Made by a program: the position numbers and the translations under genes. 64,000 nt of DNA. Origin: Streptomyces sp. TLI_053 (GTDB lineage: Bacteria > Actinomycetota > Actinomycetes > Streptomycetales > Streptomycetaceae). Of this stretch, positions 8,372 through 16,833 are shown piece after piece. Position 1 is the first letter of the stretch, and each line of letters starts with the position of its first letter. The stretch is taken from NCBI RefSeq assembly GCF_900105395.1, contig NZ_LT629775.1:7343501-7407500 (forward strand), in the 5' to 3' direction. The notes under the pieces were generated by a model. The model did no database searches. It was not told the origin of the DNA and saw only the letters and a list, made by a program, of their open reading frames with translations.

Positions 8372-9343
8372 GTGACGCAGTACGCCGGGGGTGGATCCGT
8401 CCCCCCACGTCCCGTCGCCCCGCCGGTGCCGGGGTATCCGGTGGCGGCCGGGACGGTGCCTGCTCCGATGGTCGTTCCGTTGCCGTTGCCTGTTCCGGCG
8501 GCTGTTCCGGCGCCTCTGCCGGTTCCGGTACCGGTACCGGTGCCTGTTCCGGCGCCCCTGCCGGTGGGCGCCTCGACGGACTCCTCGGGGCCGCCGACCG
8601 TTCCGCTGCCGGTGCTGCCGTCGCCTCCGCCCGGACCGGTGCCGGCCCCGGCGCCGGCGCCCGCCCCGGCTCCGGCCTCGCCGCCCGCGCCCGCCCCGGT
8701 GCCCGCCGGGTCCACCGGGCACTTCCTGCTGCCCTCCGGCGCGCCCGTCCAGCTGCCCGCCAGGCCACCGCAGCAGCACGCCCCCGCCGGCCCGATCGCG
8801 GTGCTGCTGATCGGCCCCGCCGGCGCCGGCAAGACCACCGTCGCGCGGCACTGGGCCGAGCGCCGTCCCAGCCCGACCGCGCACATCAGCCTCGACGACG
8901 TCCGGGAGTGGGTGCAGTCCGGCTTCGCCAACCCGCAGTCCGGCTGGAACAACGCCTCCGAGGCGCAGTACCGGCTGGCCCGCCGGACCTGTGGCTTCGC
9001 CTGCCGCAACTACCTCGCCAACGGTATCTCCTGCATCATCGACGACGCGGTCTTCCCCGACCGCCCGGCGATCGGCCTCGGCGGCTGGAAGCGGCACATC
9101 GGACCCGGCATGATCCCGGTGGTGCTGCTGCCGAGCCTCGACTCGGTGCTCCACCGCAACGCCCGGCGCAGCGGGAACCGACGGCTCGGCGACGAGGAGG
9201 TGGCGCGGATCCACGGCCGGATGGCCGGCTGGTACAACTCCGGGCTGCCGATCATCGACAACTCCCACCTCGACGTGGCCGCCACCGCCGCCGAGCTCGA
9301 CCGGGTGATCCTGGCCCGGCTGATGGGCATCCCGGTCCGCTGA
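8372..9343 (+). CDS. P-loop kinase-like protein with Pro/Val/Ala-rich N-terminus
   Basis: 323 residues. About the first 125 are low-complexity, with alternating P-V-P and A-P repeats encoded by CCGGTACCGGTA-type DNA repeats. The rest is a compact nucleotide-binding domain with Walker A IGPAGAGKTTVARHW (about 147-161), then ISLDDVREWVQSG and IIDDAVFPDR. This arrangement resembles the AAA_33/zeta-toxin/chloramphenicol-phosphotransferase-like kinases, where the Asp after the P-loop is catalytic. The substrate cannot be told from sequence. GTG 8372 follows GGGAGG (8362-8367). It lies alone between the aro unit and the glycosylase gene. The long Pro-rich lead may be a spacer or a protein-interaction arm (inference). 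Confidence 0.7.
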   Translation: MTQYAGGGSVPPRPVAPPVPGYPVAAGTVPAPMVVPLPLPVPAAVPAPLPVPVPVPVPVPAPLPVGASTDSSGPPTVPLPVLPSPPPGPVPAPAPAPAPAPASPPAPAPVPAGSTGHFLLPSGAPVQLPARPPQQHAPAGPIAVLLIGPAGAGKTTVARHWAERRPSPTAHISLDDVREWVQSGFANPQSGWNNASEAQYRLARRTCGFACRNYLANGISCIIDDAVFPDRPAIGLGGWKRHIGPGMIPVVLLPSLDSVLHRNARRSGNRRLGDEEVARIHGRMAGWYNSGLPIIDNSHLDVAATAAELDRVILARLMGIPVR

Positions 9344-9426
9344 GGGGCCCGCGCACCCGGCGGGTCTGTCGGTGCCGACTGCGATGATGGACGGGTCCTG
9401 AACGTTCCACCGGGGGAGCCGCGCCC

Positions 9427-10260
9427 GTGCCGGAAGGCCACATCATCCACCGCCTCGCCGCCGAGAACCACCGTGCCTTCGGTGGCCGGGCGGTCCGTGC
9501 CAGCAGCCCCCAGGGGCGGTTCGCGGACGCCGCCGAGCTGATCGACGGGCGGGAGCTGGAGGCCGCCGAGGCGGTCGGCAAGCACCTGTTCCTCGGCTTC
9601 GGCGAGGACGCCTGGGTGCACATCCACCTCGGCCTGTACGGCGGCTTCACCTTCGCCGCGATCGGCGACGGACCGGTGCCGCCCCCCGTCGGCCTGGTCC
9701 GGTTGCGGCTGGAGAACGACGAGCACGTCGCCGATCTGCGCGGCCCCAACACCTGCGAGCTGATCACCGGCGCCGAGAAGGCCGCGGTGGCGGCCCGGCT
9801 CGGCCCCGACCCGCTGCGCGCCGACGCCGACCCGGACGCCGCCTGGCGGCGGATGACGAGCAGCAGGACGACGGTCGCGGCCCTGCTGCTGGACCAGAAG
9901 GTGCTGGCCGGGGTGGGGAACGTCTACCGCGCCGAGGTGCTGTTCCGGCACGGCATCGATCCGCACCGGGCGGGGCGCGAGCTGCTCCGGGCCGAGTGGG
10001 ACGCGATCTGGGCCGACCTGGTCGCGCTGATGCGCGAGGGCGTCGGCGCGGGCCGCATCGACACCGTGCGCCCCGAGCACACCCCCGAGGCGATGGGCCG
10101 CCCGCCGCGGGTCGACGACCACGGCGGCGAGGTGTACGTCTACCGGCGGGCCGGGATGCCGTGCCTGGTCTGCGCCACCGAGGTCCGGGCGGAGGAGCAC
10201 GCCTCCCGCAATCTGTTCTGGTGCCCCTCCTGCCAGCCGGCGGGCGTCCCGGTCCGCTGA
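9427..10260 (+). CDS. Fpg/Nei family DNA glycosylase (endonuclease VIII-like)
   Basis: Base-excision repair enzyme that removes oxidised bases and cleaves the abasic site. After removal of the initiator the N-terminus is PEGHIIHRL, with the catalytic Pro2 and Glu3 of the family. DLRGPNTCELI and the H2TH region LLLDQKVLAGVGNVYRAE (about 155-175) follow. The C-terminus has a four-Cys zinc finger of the form CLVC...CPSC. At 277 residues it fits the actinobacterial Nei2-like group better than canonical MutM. GTG 9427 is fixed by the catalytic proline at position 2. Confidence 0.9.
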   Translation: MPEGHIIHRLAAENHRAFGGRAVRASSPQGRFADAAELIDGRELEAAEAVGKHLFLGFGEDAWVHIHLGLYGGFTFAAIGDGPVPPPVGLVRLRLENDEHVADLRGPNTCELITGAEKAAVAARLGPDPLRADADPDAAWRRMTSSRTTVAALLLDQKVLAGVGNVYRAEVLFRHGIDPHRAGRELLRAEWDAIWADLVALMREGVGAGRIDTVRPEHTPEAMGRPPRVDDHGGEVYVYRRAGMPCLVCATEVRAEEHASRNLFWCPSCQPAGVPVR

Positions 10261-10306
10261 CCGGTCCGTCGACCGGTCCGTAGACCGGGCCGCCGGTCGG
10301 CCGGGG

Positions 10307-10786
10307 TCAGCCGGTGGCCGCGTCGTGCTCGTCGTGCTCGTGCCGGCCGTGGTGCCCGGAACGCTCGTGCTGCTCGTGCTGCTTGTGGGGCTCATGGGGC
10401 TCGTGGTGCGTGTGCCGCTCGGGAGTGTCGACGGCGCACGCGTCCAGCAGGGGGCGCAGGTCCGCGTCCACGAGCCGGTAGCGCACGACGCGTCCCTCCT
10501 TCTCGCCGATCACCGCCCCCGCCGTCCGCAGCAGCCGCAGGGCCTGGGACACGGCGGGGTCGCGCATGCCGGTGGCGACCGCCAGGTCGCTGACGGCGAG
10601 CGGCCCGGTGCGGTGCAGCGCCAGCAGCAGGGCGAGGCGGCCCGGGTCGGCGAGCAGCGAGAACCGCTCGGCCCAGGAGCGGACGTGGGCGGTGTCGCCG
10701 ATCGCCGCGATGGCCTCGCAGACCCGGTGCCCGTCGATGGTGCGGTGGCCCGCGCGGTCGGCCGGAACGAGATGCATACGGGCCAT
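10307..10786 (-). CDS. ArsR-family metal-sensing repressor with His-rich tail
   Basis: A 159-residue winged-helix repressor. Residues about 36-115 form the ArsR fold (ERFSLLADPGRLALLLAL, then the recognition region AVSQALRLLR and the wing GRVVRYRLVD). The last 36 residues contain about a dozen His plus many Glu (HTHHEPHEPHK and so on). Together with the early HLVP...GHR region this is what is expected of Ni/Co-sensing ArsR proteins such as NmtR and KmtR. It is divergent from a Ni/Co permease, so it probably represses that gene, or itself, until metal is bound. A second in-frame Met lies three codons in, at 10777. Metal specificity is inferred from context. Confidence 0.85.
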   Translation of the reverse strand: MARMHLVPADRAGHRTIDGHRVCEAIAAIGDTAHVRSWAERFSLLADPGRLALLLALHRTGPLAVSDLAVATGMRDPAVSQALRLLRTAGAVIGEKEGRVVRYRLVDADLRPLLDACAVDTPERHTHHEPHEPHKQHEQHERSGHHGRHEHDEHDAATG

Positions 10787-10815
10787 TCTCGCAGGCCGGA
10801 CGCTGTGATCCTGGA

Positions 10816-10829
10816 CACCTGCGCAGGTG
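10816..10829. promoter_or_regulatory. Perfect 14-bp palindrome, candidate ArsR operator
   Basis: CACCTGCGCAGGTG is its own reverse complement. It lies 30 bases upstream of the ArsR start and before the riboswitch of the divergent permease, a suitable place for autoregulation and control of both directions. Confidence 0.5.
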
Positions 10830-10867
10830 CGCAGCCTTGCAAGGGTCGTCGCCCGCCCCCTACGGTG

Positions 10868-11040
10868 TTGCCCGCCGTGGTGCTCGGGAAGACCGGTGAC
10901 GGACCCTCAGGGGTTCCAGTCCGGAGCGGCCCTCGCCACTGTGATCGGGGGGAAGTGTCCGTACCCACGTCGCCACTGGGCGCCTCGCGCGTCCGGGAAG
11001 GCGGGTACGGGAGCCCCGTCAGCCAGGAGACCGGCCGCGG
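10868..11040 (+). ncRNA. Cobalamin (adenosylcobalamin) riboswitch
   Basis: The leader of the Ni/Co permease gene contains the conserved parts of the cobalamin riboswitch in order: GGGAAGACCGGTG at 10887-10899, GCCACTGTGA at 10935-10944, GCCACTGGG at 10972-10980, GGGAAGGCGGG at 10995-11005 and the B12 box AGCCAGGAGACC at 11021-11032. It ends about 50 bases before the permease start, so control is probably by masking the ribosome binding site, as is common in actinobacteria. It implies that the permease supplies cobalt for B12 synthesis. Confidence 0.9.
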
Positions 11041-11085
11041 CATCTCACGAAGTGTTTCCACGAGGTGCTGGAGCGTGATCCCAGG

Positions 11086-12255
11086 ATGACCCTGCCCGAA
11101 ACCGTCGCCGCCCCGGCGGCGCCCACCGCCCTGCCCACCTTCCGATGGCGGCGGGAGGACACCGTGCGGACCGCCGGCCTGATGGGCGTGATCCTGGCCA
11201 TGCACGTGGTGGCCTTCGGAACGCTGATCTTCCTGGTCGCGCCGGAGAAGTACGAGGTGGGCACGCAGGTCTTCGGGGTGGGCCTGGGGATCACCGCGTA
11301 CACCCTCGGCATGCGGCACGCCTTCGACGCCGACCACATCGCGGTGATCGACAACACCACCCGGAAGCTGATGGCGGACGGCAAGCGGCCGGTCTCGGTC
11401 GGCTTCTGGTTCGCGCTCGGGCACTCCTCGATGGTGGTGCTGATGGCCGCCCTGGTGGCGGGCGGCGCGCAGCTGGCCAGCACCCTGATGGACGACGAGT
11501 CCAGCACCCACCAGTGGCTGGGCGTGGTCGGCACCTCGGCCTCCGGTGCCTTCCTCTACCTGATCGGCGCGCTCAACCTGGCCGCGCTGTTCGGCATCCT
11601 CAAGGTCTTCCGCTCGATGCGGGAGGGCCGGTTCGACGAGGCGGAGCTGGAGGACCACCTCAACTCGCGCGGCCTGCTGGCCCGGGTGCTGAACCGGGCG
11701 ACCCGCTCGATCACCCGCCCCGGCCAGATGTTCCCGGTCGGCATGGTGCTCGGCCTGGGCTTCGACACCGCGACCGAGGTCACCCTGATGGTGATGGCGG
11801 GCTCCGGCGCGGCGTCCGGCCTGCCCTGGTACGCGATCGTCTGCCTGCCGCTGCTGTTCGCGGCCGGGATGAGCCTGTTCGACACCCTGGACGGCACCTT
11901 CATGAACTTCGCCTACCAGTGGGCGTTCTCCAACCCGGTGCGCAAGGTGTACTACAACCTGACCATCACCGGGCTGTCCATCGCGGTGGCGTTCATCATC
12001 GGGACCATCGAACTCGTCGGCGTCCTGCACGAGAAGTTCGACCTCACCGACCCGGTGACCGGCTGGATCGCGGACATCACCCTGGACAACGTCGGCTACG
12101 CCATCGTCGGCCTGTTCGTCGCCGTCTGGGCCGCCGCCATCGCCTACTGGCGCCTCGCCGGCGTCGAGCAGAAGTGGGCCACTCCCGCCACCCCCGCCCC
12201 CGCCACCGCCGACCCGGCCCCCGCCACCCCCGCCCCCACCGGCGGCGCCGAGTAG
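11086..12255 (+). CDS. NiCoT-family nickel/cobalt permease, probably cobalt
   Basis: Integral membrane transporter of the HoxN/NixA (NiCoT) family. The signature RHAFDADHIAVIDNTTR in transmembrane segment 2 gives the H-x4-DH metal motif. Further conserved parts are FWFALGHSSMV, GLGFDTATEV and DTLDGTFMNFAYQWAF. About eight membrane segments are visible and the last 25 residues are Ala/Pro/Thr-rich. ATG 11086 is preferred (GGAG at 11070-11073), giving 389 residues; in-frame GTG 11065 would add seven residues but has no Shine-Dalgarno. The cobalamin riboswitch upstream argues for Co2+ as main substrate. The divergent ArsR repressor suggests a second, metal-level control. Confidence 0.92.
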   Translation: MTLPETVAAPAAPTALPTFRWRREDTVRTAGLMGVILAMHVVAFGTLIFLVAPEKYEVGTQVFGVGLGITAYTLGMRHAFDADHIAVIDNTTRKLMADGKRPVSVGFWFALGHSSMVVLMAALVAGGAQLASTLMDDESSTHQWLGVVGTSASGAFLYLIGALNLAALFGILKVFRSMREGRFDEAELEDHLNSRGLLARVLNRATRSITRPGQMFPVGMVLGLGFDTATEVTLMVMAGSGAASGLPWYAIVCLPLLFAAGMSLFDTLDGTFMNFAYQWAFSNPVRKVYYNLTITGLSIAVAFIIGTIELVGVLHEKFDLTDPVTGWIADITLDNVGYAIVGLFVAVWAAAIAYWRLAGVEQKWATPATPAPATADPAPATPAPTGGAE

Positions 12256-12321
12256 TCCGGCCCGGGCCCGGGTGGGGGCGTTCGGCGGGCGGATCGGGGG
12301 CGGGGTTCGTAGGCTCGACCC

Positions 12322-13428
12322 ATGGCTGATGCGTACGCGGGCCGGCGGGAGCGGTTGCGGGAGCACTGCAGTGCGTCCGGGACCGACGCGGCGCTGATCA
12401 CCCGGGCGGCGAACGTGCGGTACCTCACCGGGTGTCCGCCGTGCGGGGCGACCCTGTTGCTGACCCGGGACCGGGCGCTGCTGGCGCTGCCCGACGACCT
12501 GCCGCCGGACGACACCGGGGAGCACCTGATCTCGCCCGAGGTGACCAGGCTGGAGGTGGCGGCCGGGGCGGACACCGCGCTGGCCGCGGCGGGCGCCGCG
12601 GCGGGGCTGCGGCTGGCCGGGCTGGCGGTCGAGGAGCACGATCTGACGGTCACCCGGCACCGGGCCGTGGCCGGGCTGGTCGAGGGCACCCGGCTGGCGG
12701 ACGTCGGACAGGCGGTCGAGCGGCTGCGGGTGGTCAAGGACGAGTACGAGATCGCCGATCTGCGGATCGCGGCGGAGATCGCCGACCAGGCGCTCGGCGA
12801 GCTGCTGGAGTCGATCCTGGTCGGCCGGACCGAGCGGCACCTGGCGATGGAGCTGGAGCGCCGGATGATCGACCACGGCGCGGACCGCGCGGCGTTCCCG
12901 GTCTCGGTGGGCACCGGCAGCCACTCCGGGCAGCAGGCGCACCAGCCCACCGACCGCCGGGTCGAGGAGGGCGATTTCCTGACCGTGGTGCTCGGCGCCC
13001 GGTACCGGGGCTACGGGGTCTCGACCGCCCGGACCTTCGTGATCGGCGCGGCCCCGGCCCCCTGGCAGGTGGAGCTGCACCGGCTGGTGTTCCGGGCCCA
13101 GCGGGCCGGCCGGGAGGCGCTCGGCCCGGGGGTCGAGCAGCACGTGCCGGACCAGGCGGCGCGGGAGATCCTGCAGTCCGCCGGGCACACGGAGACCTCT
13201 CCGCACCCGGTCGGCCACGGTATCGGGCTGGAGATCCGGGAGGCACCGCGTCTCGGTCCCGCGGACATGGGTAAACTGGACAGCCGCGTGCCGGTCACCG
13301 TCGGCCCGGGGGTCCACCTCCCGGGACGCGGCGGGGTCCGGATCGAGGACACGCTCGTCGTCCGCCCCCTTGAGGAGGGCGGTCCCGAGCTGCTCACCAT
13401 CACCACCAAGGAGCTCCTCGCGCTGTGA
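12322..13428 (+). CDS. M24B (aminopeptidase P-like) protein lacking most metal ligands
   Basis: 368-residue protein with the creatinase N-terminal domain (about 1-130) and the pita-bread M24 domain (about 140-368). Aminopeptidase P normally binds two metals through Asp, Asp, His, Glu, Glu. Here the first Asp position reads VVLGARYRGYG (V223), the second reads VSTARTF (S234), and the TVEPG motif reads TVGPG (G328). Only H299 (VGHGIGLE) and E342 (VRIEDT) remain. The fold looks intact but the dinuclear site does not, so a peptidase reaction is doubtful. It lies 65 bases before efp, as do PepP-type genes in many bacteria. Start ATG 12322 agrees with the family N-terminus. Confidence 0.82.
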   Translation: MADAYAGRRERLREHCSASGTDAALITRAANVRYLTGCPPCGATLLLTRDRALLALPDDLPPDDTGEHLISPEVTRLEVAAGADTALAAAGAAAGLRLAGLAVEEHDLTVTRHRAVAGLVEGTRLADVGQAVERLRVVKDEYEIADLRIAAEIADQALGELLESILVGRTERHLAMELERRMIDHGADRAAFPVSVGTGSHSGQQAHQPTDRRVEEGDFLTVVLGARYRGYGVSTARTFVIGAAPAPWQVELHRLVFRAQRAGREALGPGVEQHVPDQAAREILQSAGHTETSPHPVGHGIGLEIREAPRLGPADMGKLDSRVPVTVGPGVHLPGRGGVRIEDTLVVRPLEEGGPELLTITTKELLAL

Positions 13429-13493
13429 CGCTCCCGCGGCACAGGACGCGTTCCTTGGTTCCTTGACAGCTATATCCAGGAGTAAGTGCGCCC

Positions 13494-14057
13494 GTGGCTT
13501 CCACGAACGATCTCAAGAACGGCATGGTCCTCAAGCTGGAGGGCGGCAAGCTCTGGTCCGTCGTCGAGTTCCAGCACGTCAAGCCCGGCAAGGGTCCGGC
13601 CTTCGTGCGCACCAAGCTCAAGGAGGTCCTGACGGGCAAGGTCGTCGACAAGACCTTCAACGCGGGCACCAAGGTCGAGACCGCCAACGTCGACAAGCGC
13701 GGCATGCAGTTCTCGTACAAGGACGGCGAGAACTTCGTGTTCATGGACATGGACACCTACGACCAGCTGACCATCGAGCCGGTCGTCGTCGGCGACGCCG
13801 CCAAGTACCTGCTGGAGGGCTTCGAGGCCCTGGTCGCGACCAACGAGGGCGCGGTCCTCTACATCGAGCTCCCGGCCGCGGTCGAGCTCGTCATCGCCGA
13901 GACCGAGCCGGGTGTCCAGGGCGACCGCTCCACCGGTGGCACCAAGCCGGCCACCCTGGAGACCGGCGCCGAGATCCAGGTGCCGCTCTTCATCACCACC
14001 GGCGAGAAGGTCAAGGTCGACACCCGCGACGGCAGCTACCTCGGCCGGGTGAAGTAA
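13494..14057 (+). CDS. efp: Translation elongation factor P
   Basis: Relieves ribosome stalling at consecutive prolines. 187 residues in three OB/KOW-type domains: SVVEFQHVKPGKGPAFVRTK holds the loop Lys (K32-34 region) that reaches the peptidyl transferase centre. TYDQLTIE and the C-terminal GAEIQVPLFI...TRDGSYLGRV follow. The product begins MASTNDLKNGMV. GTG 13494 follows CCAGGAG (13476-13482). It is four bases upstream of nusB and shares a transcript with it. Confidence 0.96.
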   Translation: MASTNDLKNGMVLKLEGGKLWSVVEFQHVKPGKGPAFVRTKLKEVLTGKVVDKTFNAGTKVETANVDKRGMQFSYKDGENFVFMDMDTYDQLTIEPVVVGDAAKYLLEGFEALVATNEGAVLYIELPAAVELVIAETEPGVQGDRSTGGTKPATLETGAEIQVPLFITTGEKVKVDTRDGSYLGRVK

Positions 14058-14061
14058 GTCC

Positions 14062-14499
14062 GTGTCGTCCGCACGCACCAAGGCCCGCACGCGAGCCTTC
14101 CAGATCCTGTTCGAGGCCGACCACCGCGGGGTCGACCCGCTGACGGTCCTCGCCGACTGGGTGGCCCGGGCCCGGGAGCCCAAGCCGGACGAGGGCACCC
14201 CGCAGGTCGCCGAGTACACCATGGAACTGGTGGAGGGGTACGTCCAGTACGCCCGCCGGATCGATGAGCTGATCTCGCAGTACGCCGTCGGCTGGACGCT
14301 CGACCGGATGCCGATCGCGGACCGCAACGTCCTGCGGCTCGGCGCCTACGAGCTCATCTGGGAGGACGGCGTCCCGGACGCGGTCGTCGTCGACGAGGCG
14401 GTGGAGATCGCCAAGGAGTACTCCACCGACGACTCCCCGGCGTTCGTCAACGGTCTGCTGGCCCGCTTCATGGAGCTCAAGCCGAGCATCCGCCGCTGA
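14062..14499 (+). CDS. nusB: Transcription antitermination factor NusB
   Basis: All-helical RNA-binding protein that, with NusE (S10), binds boxA of rRNA leaders. 145 residues; ARTKARTRAFQILFEADHRG at the N-terminus supplies the Arg-rich boxA-binding helix, and the C-terminus ends SPAFVNGLLARFM, both typical. GTG 14062 is four bases after the efp stop, without a separate strong Shine-Dalgarno, which suggests coupling to efp. Confidence 0.95.
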   Translation: MSSARTKARTRAFQILFEADHRGVDPLTVLADWVARAREPKPDEGTPQVAEYTMELVEGYVQYARRIDELISQYAVGWTLDRMPIADRNVLRLGAYELIWEDGVPDAVVVDEAVEIAKEYSTDDSPAFVNGLLARFMELKPSIRR

Positions 14500-14516
14500 G
14501 GCGCGCACCCGCACCG

Positions 14517-14550
14517 ACGGCCGTCGGACCGGAAACGGTCCGGCGGCCGT
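14517..14550 (+). terminator. Terminator hairpin after efp-nusB
   Basis: Bases 14517-14531 pair with 14536-14550 across a GAAA tetraloop, 15 bp with one U-G pair. It begins 17 bases after the nusB stop. No T run follows. Confidence 0.75.
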
Positions 14551-14658
14551 TCGGCGTGTTCACCCGTTCGGCGTATGGTGGCCCTACTCGCCAGTAACCT
14601 GGTGCTCCGGCGGCCCACGCCCGCCGGCGACCCCGCAGTGAAGGGCAGGCCACCCCCC

Positions 14659-15498
14659 ATGACCACGGCGATCCGCAGCGAGTTCGATCAGGGCATCGCC
14701 CTCACCCCGCACCCGGACGAGCCCGGCCGCTACGACGGCGACCTCGGCGCCGGCTGGCAGATCGGCGGCGGCGTCAACGGCGGACTGCTGCTGGCCGTCG
14801 CCGGCCACGCGCTCTCGCTCGCGCACTCGGCCCGCCCGGAGAGCGCCGGCCACACCGACCCGGTGTCGATCAGCGGCTACTACCTCTCCGCCGCCACCCC
14901 CGGACCGGCCACCGTGCGCACCGACGTCGTCCGCACCGGTCGCACGTTGTCCACCGGCACCGCCGCACTCAGCCAGGACGGCGTGGAACGGCTGCGGGTG
15001 CTCGCCACCCACGGCGACCTCGCCACCCACGACGGCGAGGTGCGGACCAGTGCCACCCCGCCGCAGCTGCCGCCGCCGGACCAGTGCATCGGCGTCGAGC
15101 ACGCGCCCAAGGAGCTGATCGCGCAGGCCGCGCTGCTGGAGCGGTTCGACATGCGGCTCGATCCGGCGACCATCGGCTGGGCGCTCGGGCAGCCGTCCGG
15201 CACCGGCCGGATCCAGGGCTGGTTCCGGCTCGCCGACGGCCGCGAGCCCGACCCGCTGCTGCTCCTGCTGGTCGCCGACGCGCTGCCGCCGGTCACCTTC
15301 GACCTCGGGATGCCGGGCTGGGCGCCGACCGTGGAGCTGACGGTGCATCTGCGGGCCAGGCCCGCGCCGGGCTGGCTGCGGGTCGTGCACGCGACCCGCA
15401 ACCTCGCGGGCGGCTACTTCGAGGAGGACGCCGAGGTCTGGGACGAGACCGGCCGACTGGTCGCGCAGTCCCGGCAGTTGGCGCGCGTGCCCAGATAG
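14659..15498 (+). CDS. TesB-like double-hotdog acyl-CoA thioesterase family protein
   Basis: 279 residues. The N-terminal hotdog half shows GGGVNGGLLLAVAGHAL and PVSISGYYLSAATPG. The second half ends with HATRNLAGGYFEEDAEVWDE and LVAQSRQLARVPR, as in the thioesterase-like (4HBT_3) proteins common in actinobacteria. Substrate unknown; fatty or polyketide acyl-CoA is likely from the family. ATG 14659 gives a product starting at the family N-terminus; the frame is open to 14575 but the extra residues match nothing. It has its own promoter region after the nusB terminator. Confidence 0.75.
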   Translation: MTTAIRSEFDQGIALTPHPDEPGRYDGDLGAGWQIGGGVNGGLLLAVAGHALSLAHSARPESAGHTDPVSISGYYLSAATPGPATVRTDVVRTGRTLSTGTAALSQDGVERLRVLATHGDLATHDGEVRTSATPPQLPPPDQCIGVEHAPKELIAQAALLERFDMRLDPATIGWALGQPSGTGRIQGWFRLADGREPDPLLLLLVADALPPVTFDLGMPGWAPTVELTVHLRARPAPGWLRVVHATRNLAGGYFEEDAEVWDETGRLVAQSRQLARVPR

Positions 15499-15526
15499 TC
15501 GCCGCTTGCGGCGCGGGGTTTCCGGG

Positions 15527-15559
15527 AGAGGGCGCCCGCTTGCGGAGGGGGCGCCCTCT
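15527..15559 (+). terminator. Terminator hairpin after the thioesterase-like gene
   Basis: AGAGGGCGCCC (15527-15537) pairs with GGGCGCCCTCT (15549-15559), an 11-bp stem with an 11-base loop, followed by TTAC. The rest of 15499-15833 contains no gene that I can support, only a short inverted repeat (ACACGT...ACGTGT, 15742-15756) near the next start. Confidence 0.65.
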
Positions 15560-15833
15560 TACCGGTGGGGGCGCTCGTTCACGGGCGTGCGCGGGCGGGA
15601 ATGGCCGAAACGGTGTGAGCGGGTGGGCACGGGGTGTGACGACGGCGCCTCGCGCGGGGCGGACGCGCGGGGCGCGACCGCTCGGGCGCACAACCGTGCG
15701 TGACTCCAAACATCCGATTCACCCTCGGTTACAGTCCTGTGACACGTCGTACGTGTGCGCCACGCGGGGCGGGGGAGGACAAGGTCGGCGGTCCACCCGC
15801 CGCCGCCCCGCCCGCCCCGCCCGAGGAGCCCCG

Positions 15834-16754
15834 ATGAGCCGCAACGGCCGCGCCCGCCGCACCCCCGACTGCACCGCCGCCGGCCACCGTCCCCGGGTCC
15901 GTCCGCGCGTCGCCGCCGACCGGGCCGAGGGGTGCGAGCGGCAGCGGTCCGAGGGCGCCGGTCAGGCCTTCGTGATCGGGGTGCTCACCAGCGCGGCGGA
16001 CTTCGAGGAGGCCCGCGCCTGGGGGCTGTCGGACGCCCCGGACCACGAGCGGTACCTGGCCGACACCGCCGAGCTGCTCGCCGACGCCCGGCGGCGGTTC
16101 GACACCGTCCGGGCGCGGATGTTCCACCCGCAGGACTTCGCCGAGTTCTGTCTGCTGCACGGCCTCGACCCGGCCGAGCCGGTCGCCCGCGAGCGCTACC
16201 TGGTCAACCCGCCGCTGCGCACCCAGCTGTTGACCTATCAGGGCGAGGAGCTGGTCGGCGACTTCCTGCCCCGGCTGGTGCGCGCCCGGGAGAACGGGCT
16301 GACCCTGCGGCACGCCGATCTGCTGCTCGACGGCCGCCTCCACGGCGAGCGCGACGACGCCGTGCGCGGCGCCTACGAGCAGGGCGCCGAGGTGTTCCGC
16401 CGGATGCTGCTGGGAGCCGGCAGCGGTGTCTACGAGCTGCGGCTGTCGGTGGACGCGCCCGGCGGGCGGCTGACCGCGGCGGCCCGGGTGCTCCAGTGGG
16501 AGGACGGCGTGGTCCGGATCAACGACGAGGACCTCGAGCTGCTCTGCGCGGTGCTCTGCGCCGGGCTGGCCCGGGGGCTGCCCGGCCTCGCGGTGCTGCA
16601 CGGCGCGCAGGGCTCGGCGGCGGCCTGCGGGGAGTACCGGCCGACCGCCTGGGCCTGGGCCAGCGAGGGGCGGGTGTGGACGCCCGCGTCCGGCCCGGTG
16701 CGGCTGGACGGCGTGGCGGCCGAGCCGGGCTACCGGCTGGAGACGGTCTGCTGA
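15834..16754 (+). CDS. Conserved hypothetical protein
   Basis: 306 residues; I do not recognise a named domain. The first about 40 residues are Arg-rich and probably disordered. The rest is a mixed globular protein with FVIGVLTSAADFEEARAWGL, DHERYLADTAELLADARRRF, RARMFHPQDFAEFCLLHGLD and WEDGVVRINDEDLELLCAVL. No signal peptide or membrane segment is visible. ATG 15834 follows GAGGAG (15823-15828); the frame is open far upstream but that part is a shadow of the thioesterase gene. It is convergent with bldD and separated from it by a hairpin. Confidence 0.6.
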   Translation: MSRNGRARRTPDCTAAGHRPRVRPRVAADRAEGCERQRSEGAGQAFVIGVLTSAADFEEARAWGLSDAPDHERYLADTAELLADARRRFDTVRARMFHPQDFAEFCLLHGLDPAEPVARERYLVNPPLRTQLLTYQGEELVGDFLPRLVRARENGLTLRHADLLLDGRLHGERDDAVRGAYEQGAEVFRRMLLGAGSGVYELRLSVDAPGGRLTAAARVLQWEDGVVRINDEDLELLCAVLCAGLARGLPGLAVLHGAQGSAAACGEYRPTAWAWASEGRVWTPASGPVRLDGVAAEPGYRLETVC

Positions 16755-16833
16755 ACGCGGGGACGGCCCGCTGAACGCGGGACGGGCGCCCCGGCGGCCG
16801 CTCGCGGGCGTCGGCGCCCGCCCGGGAACGCCG

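Noticed and set aside
8372..9343. Toxin-antitoxin system with a zeta-like toxin
   Set aside because: No small antitoxin gene is adjacent and the P-loop domain alone is not diagnostic.
10325..11089. Open frame on the plus strand across the ArsR gene and the riboswitch
   Set aside because: It is antisense to a clear ArsR protein and runs through the riboswitch; no ribosome site and no known domain.
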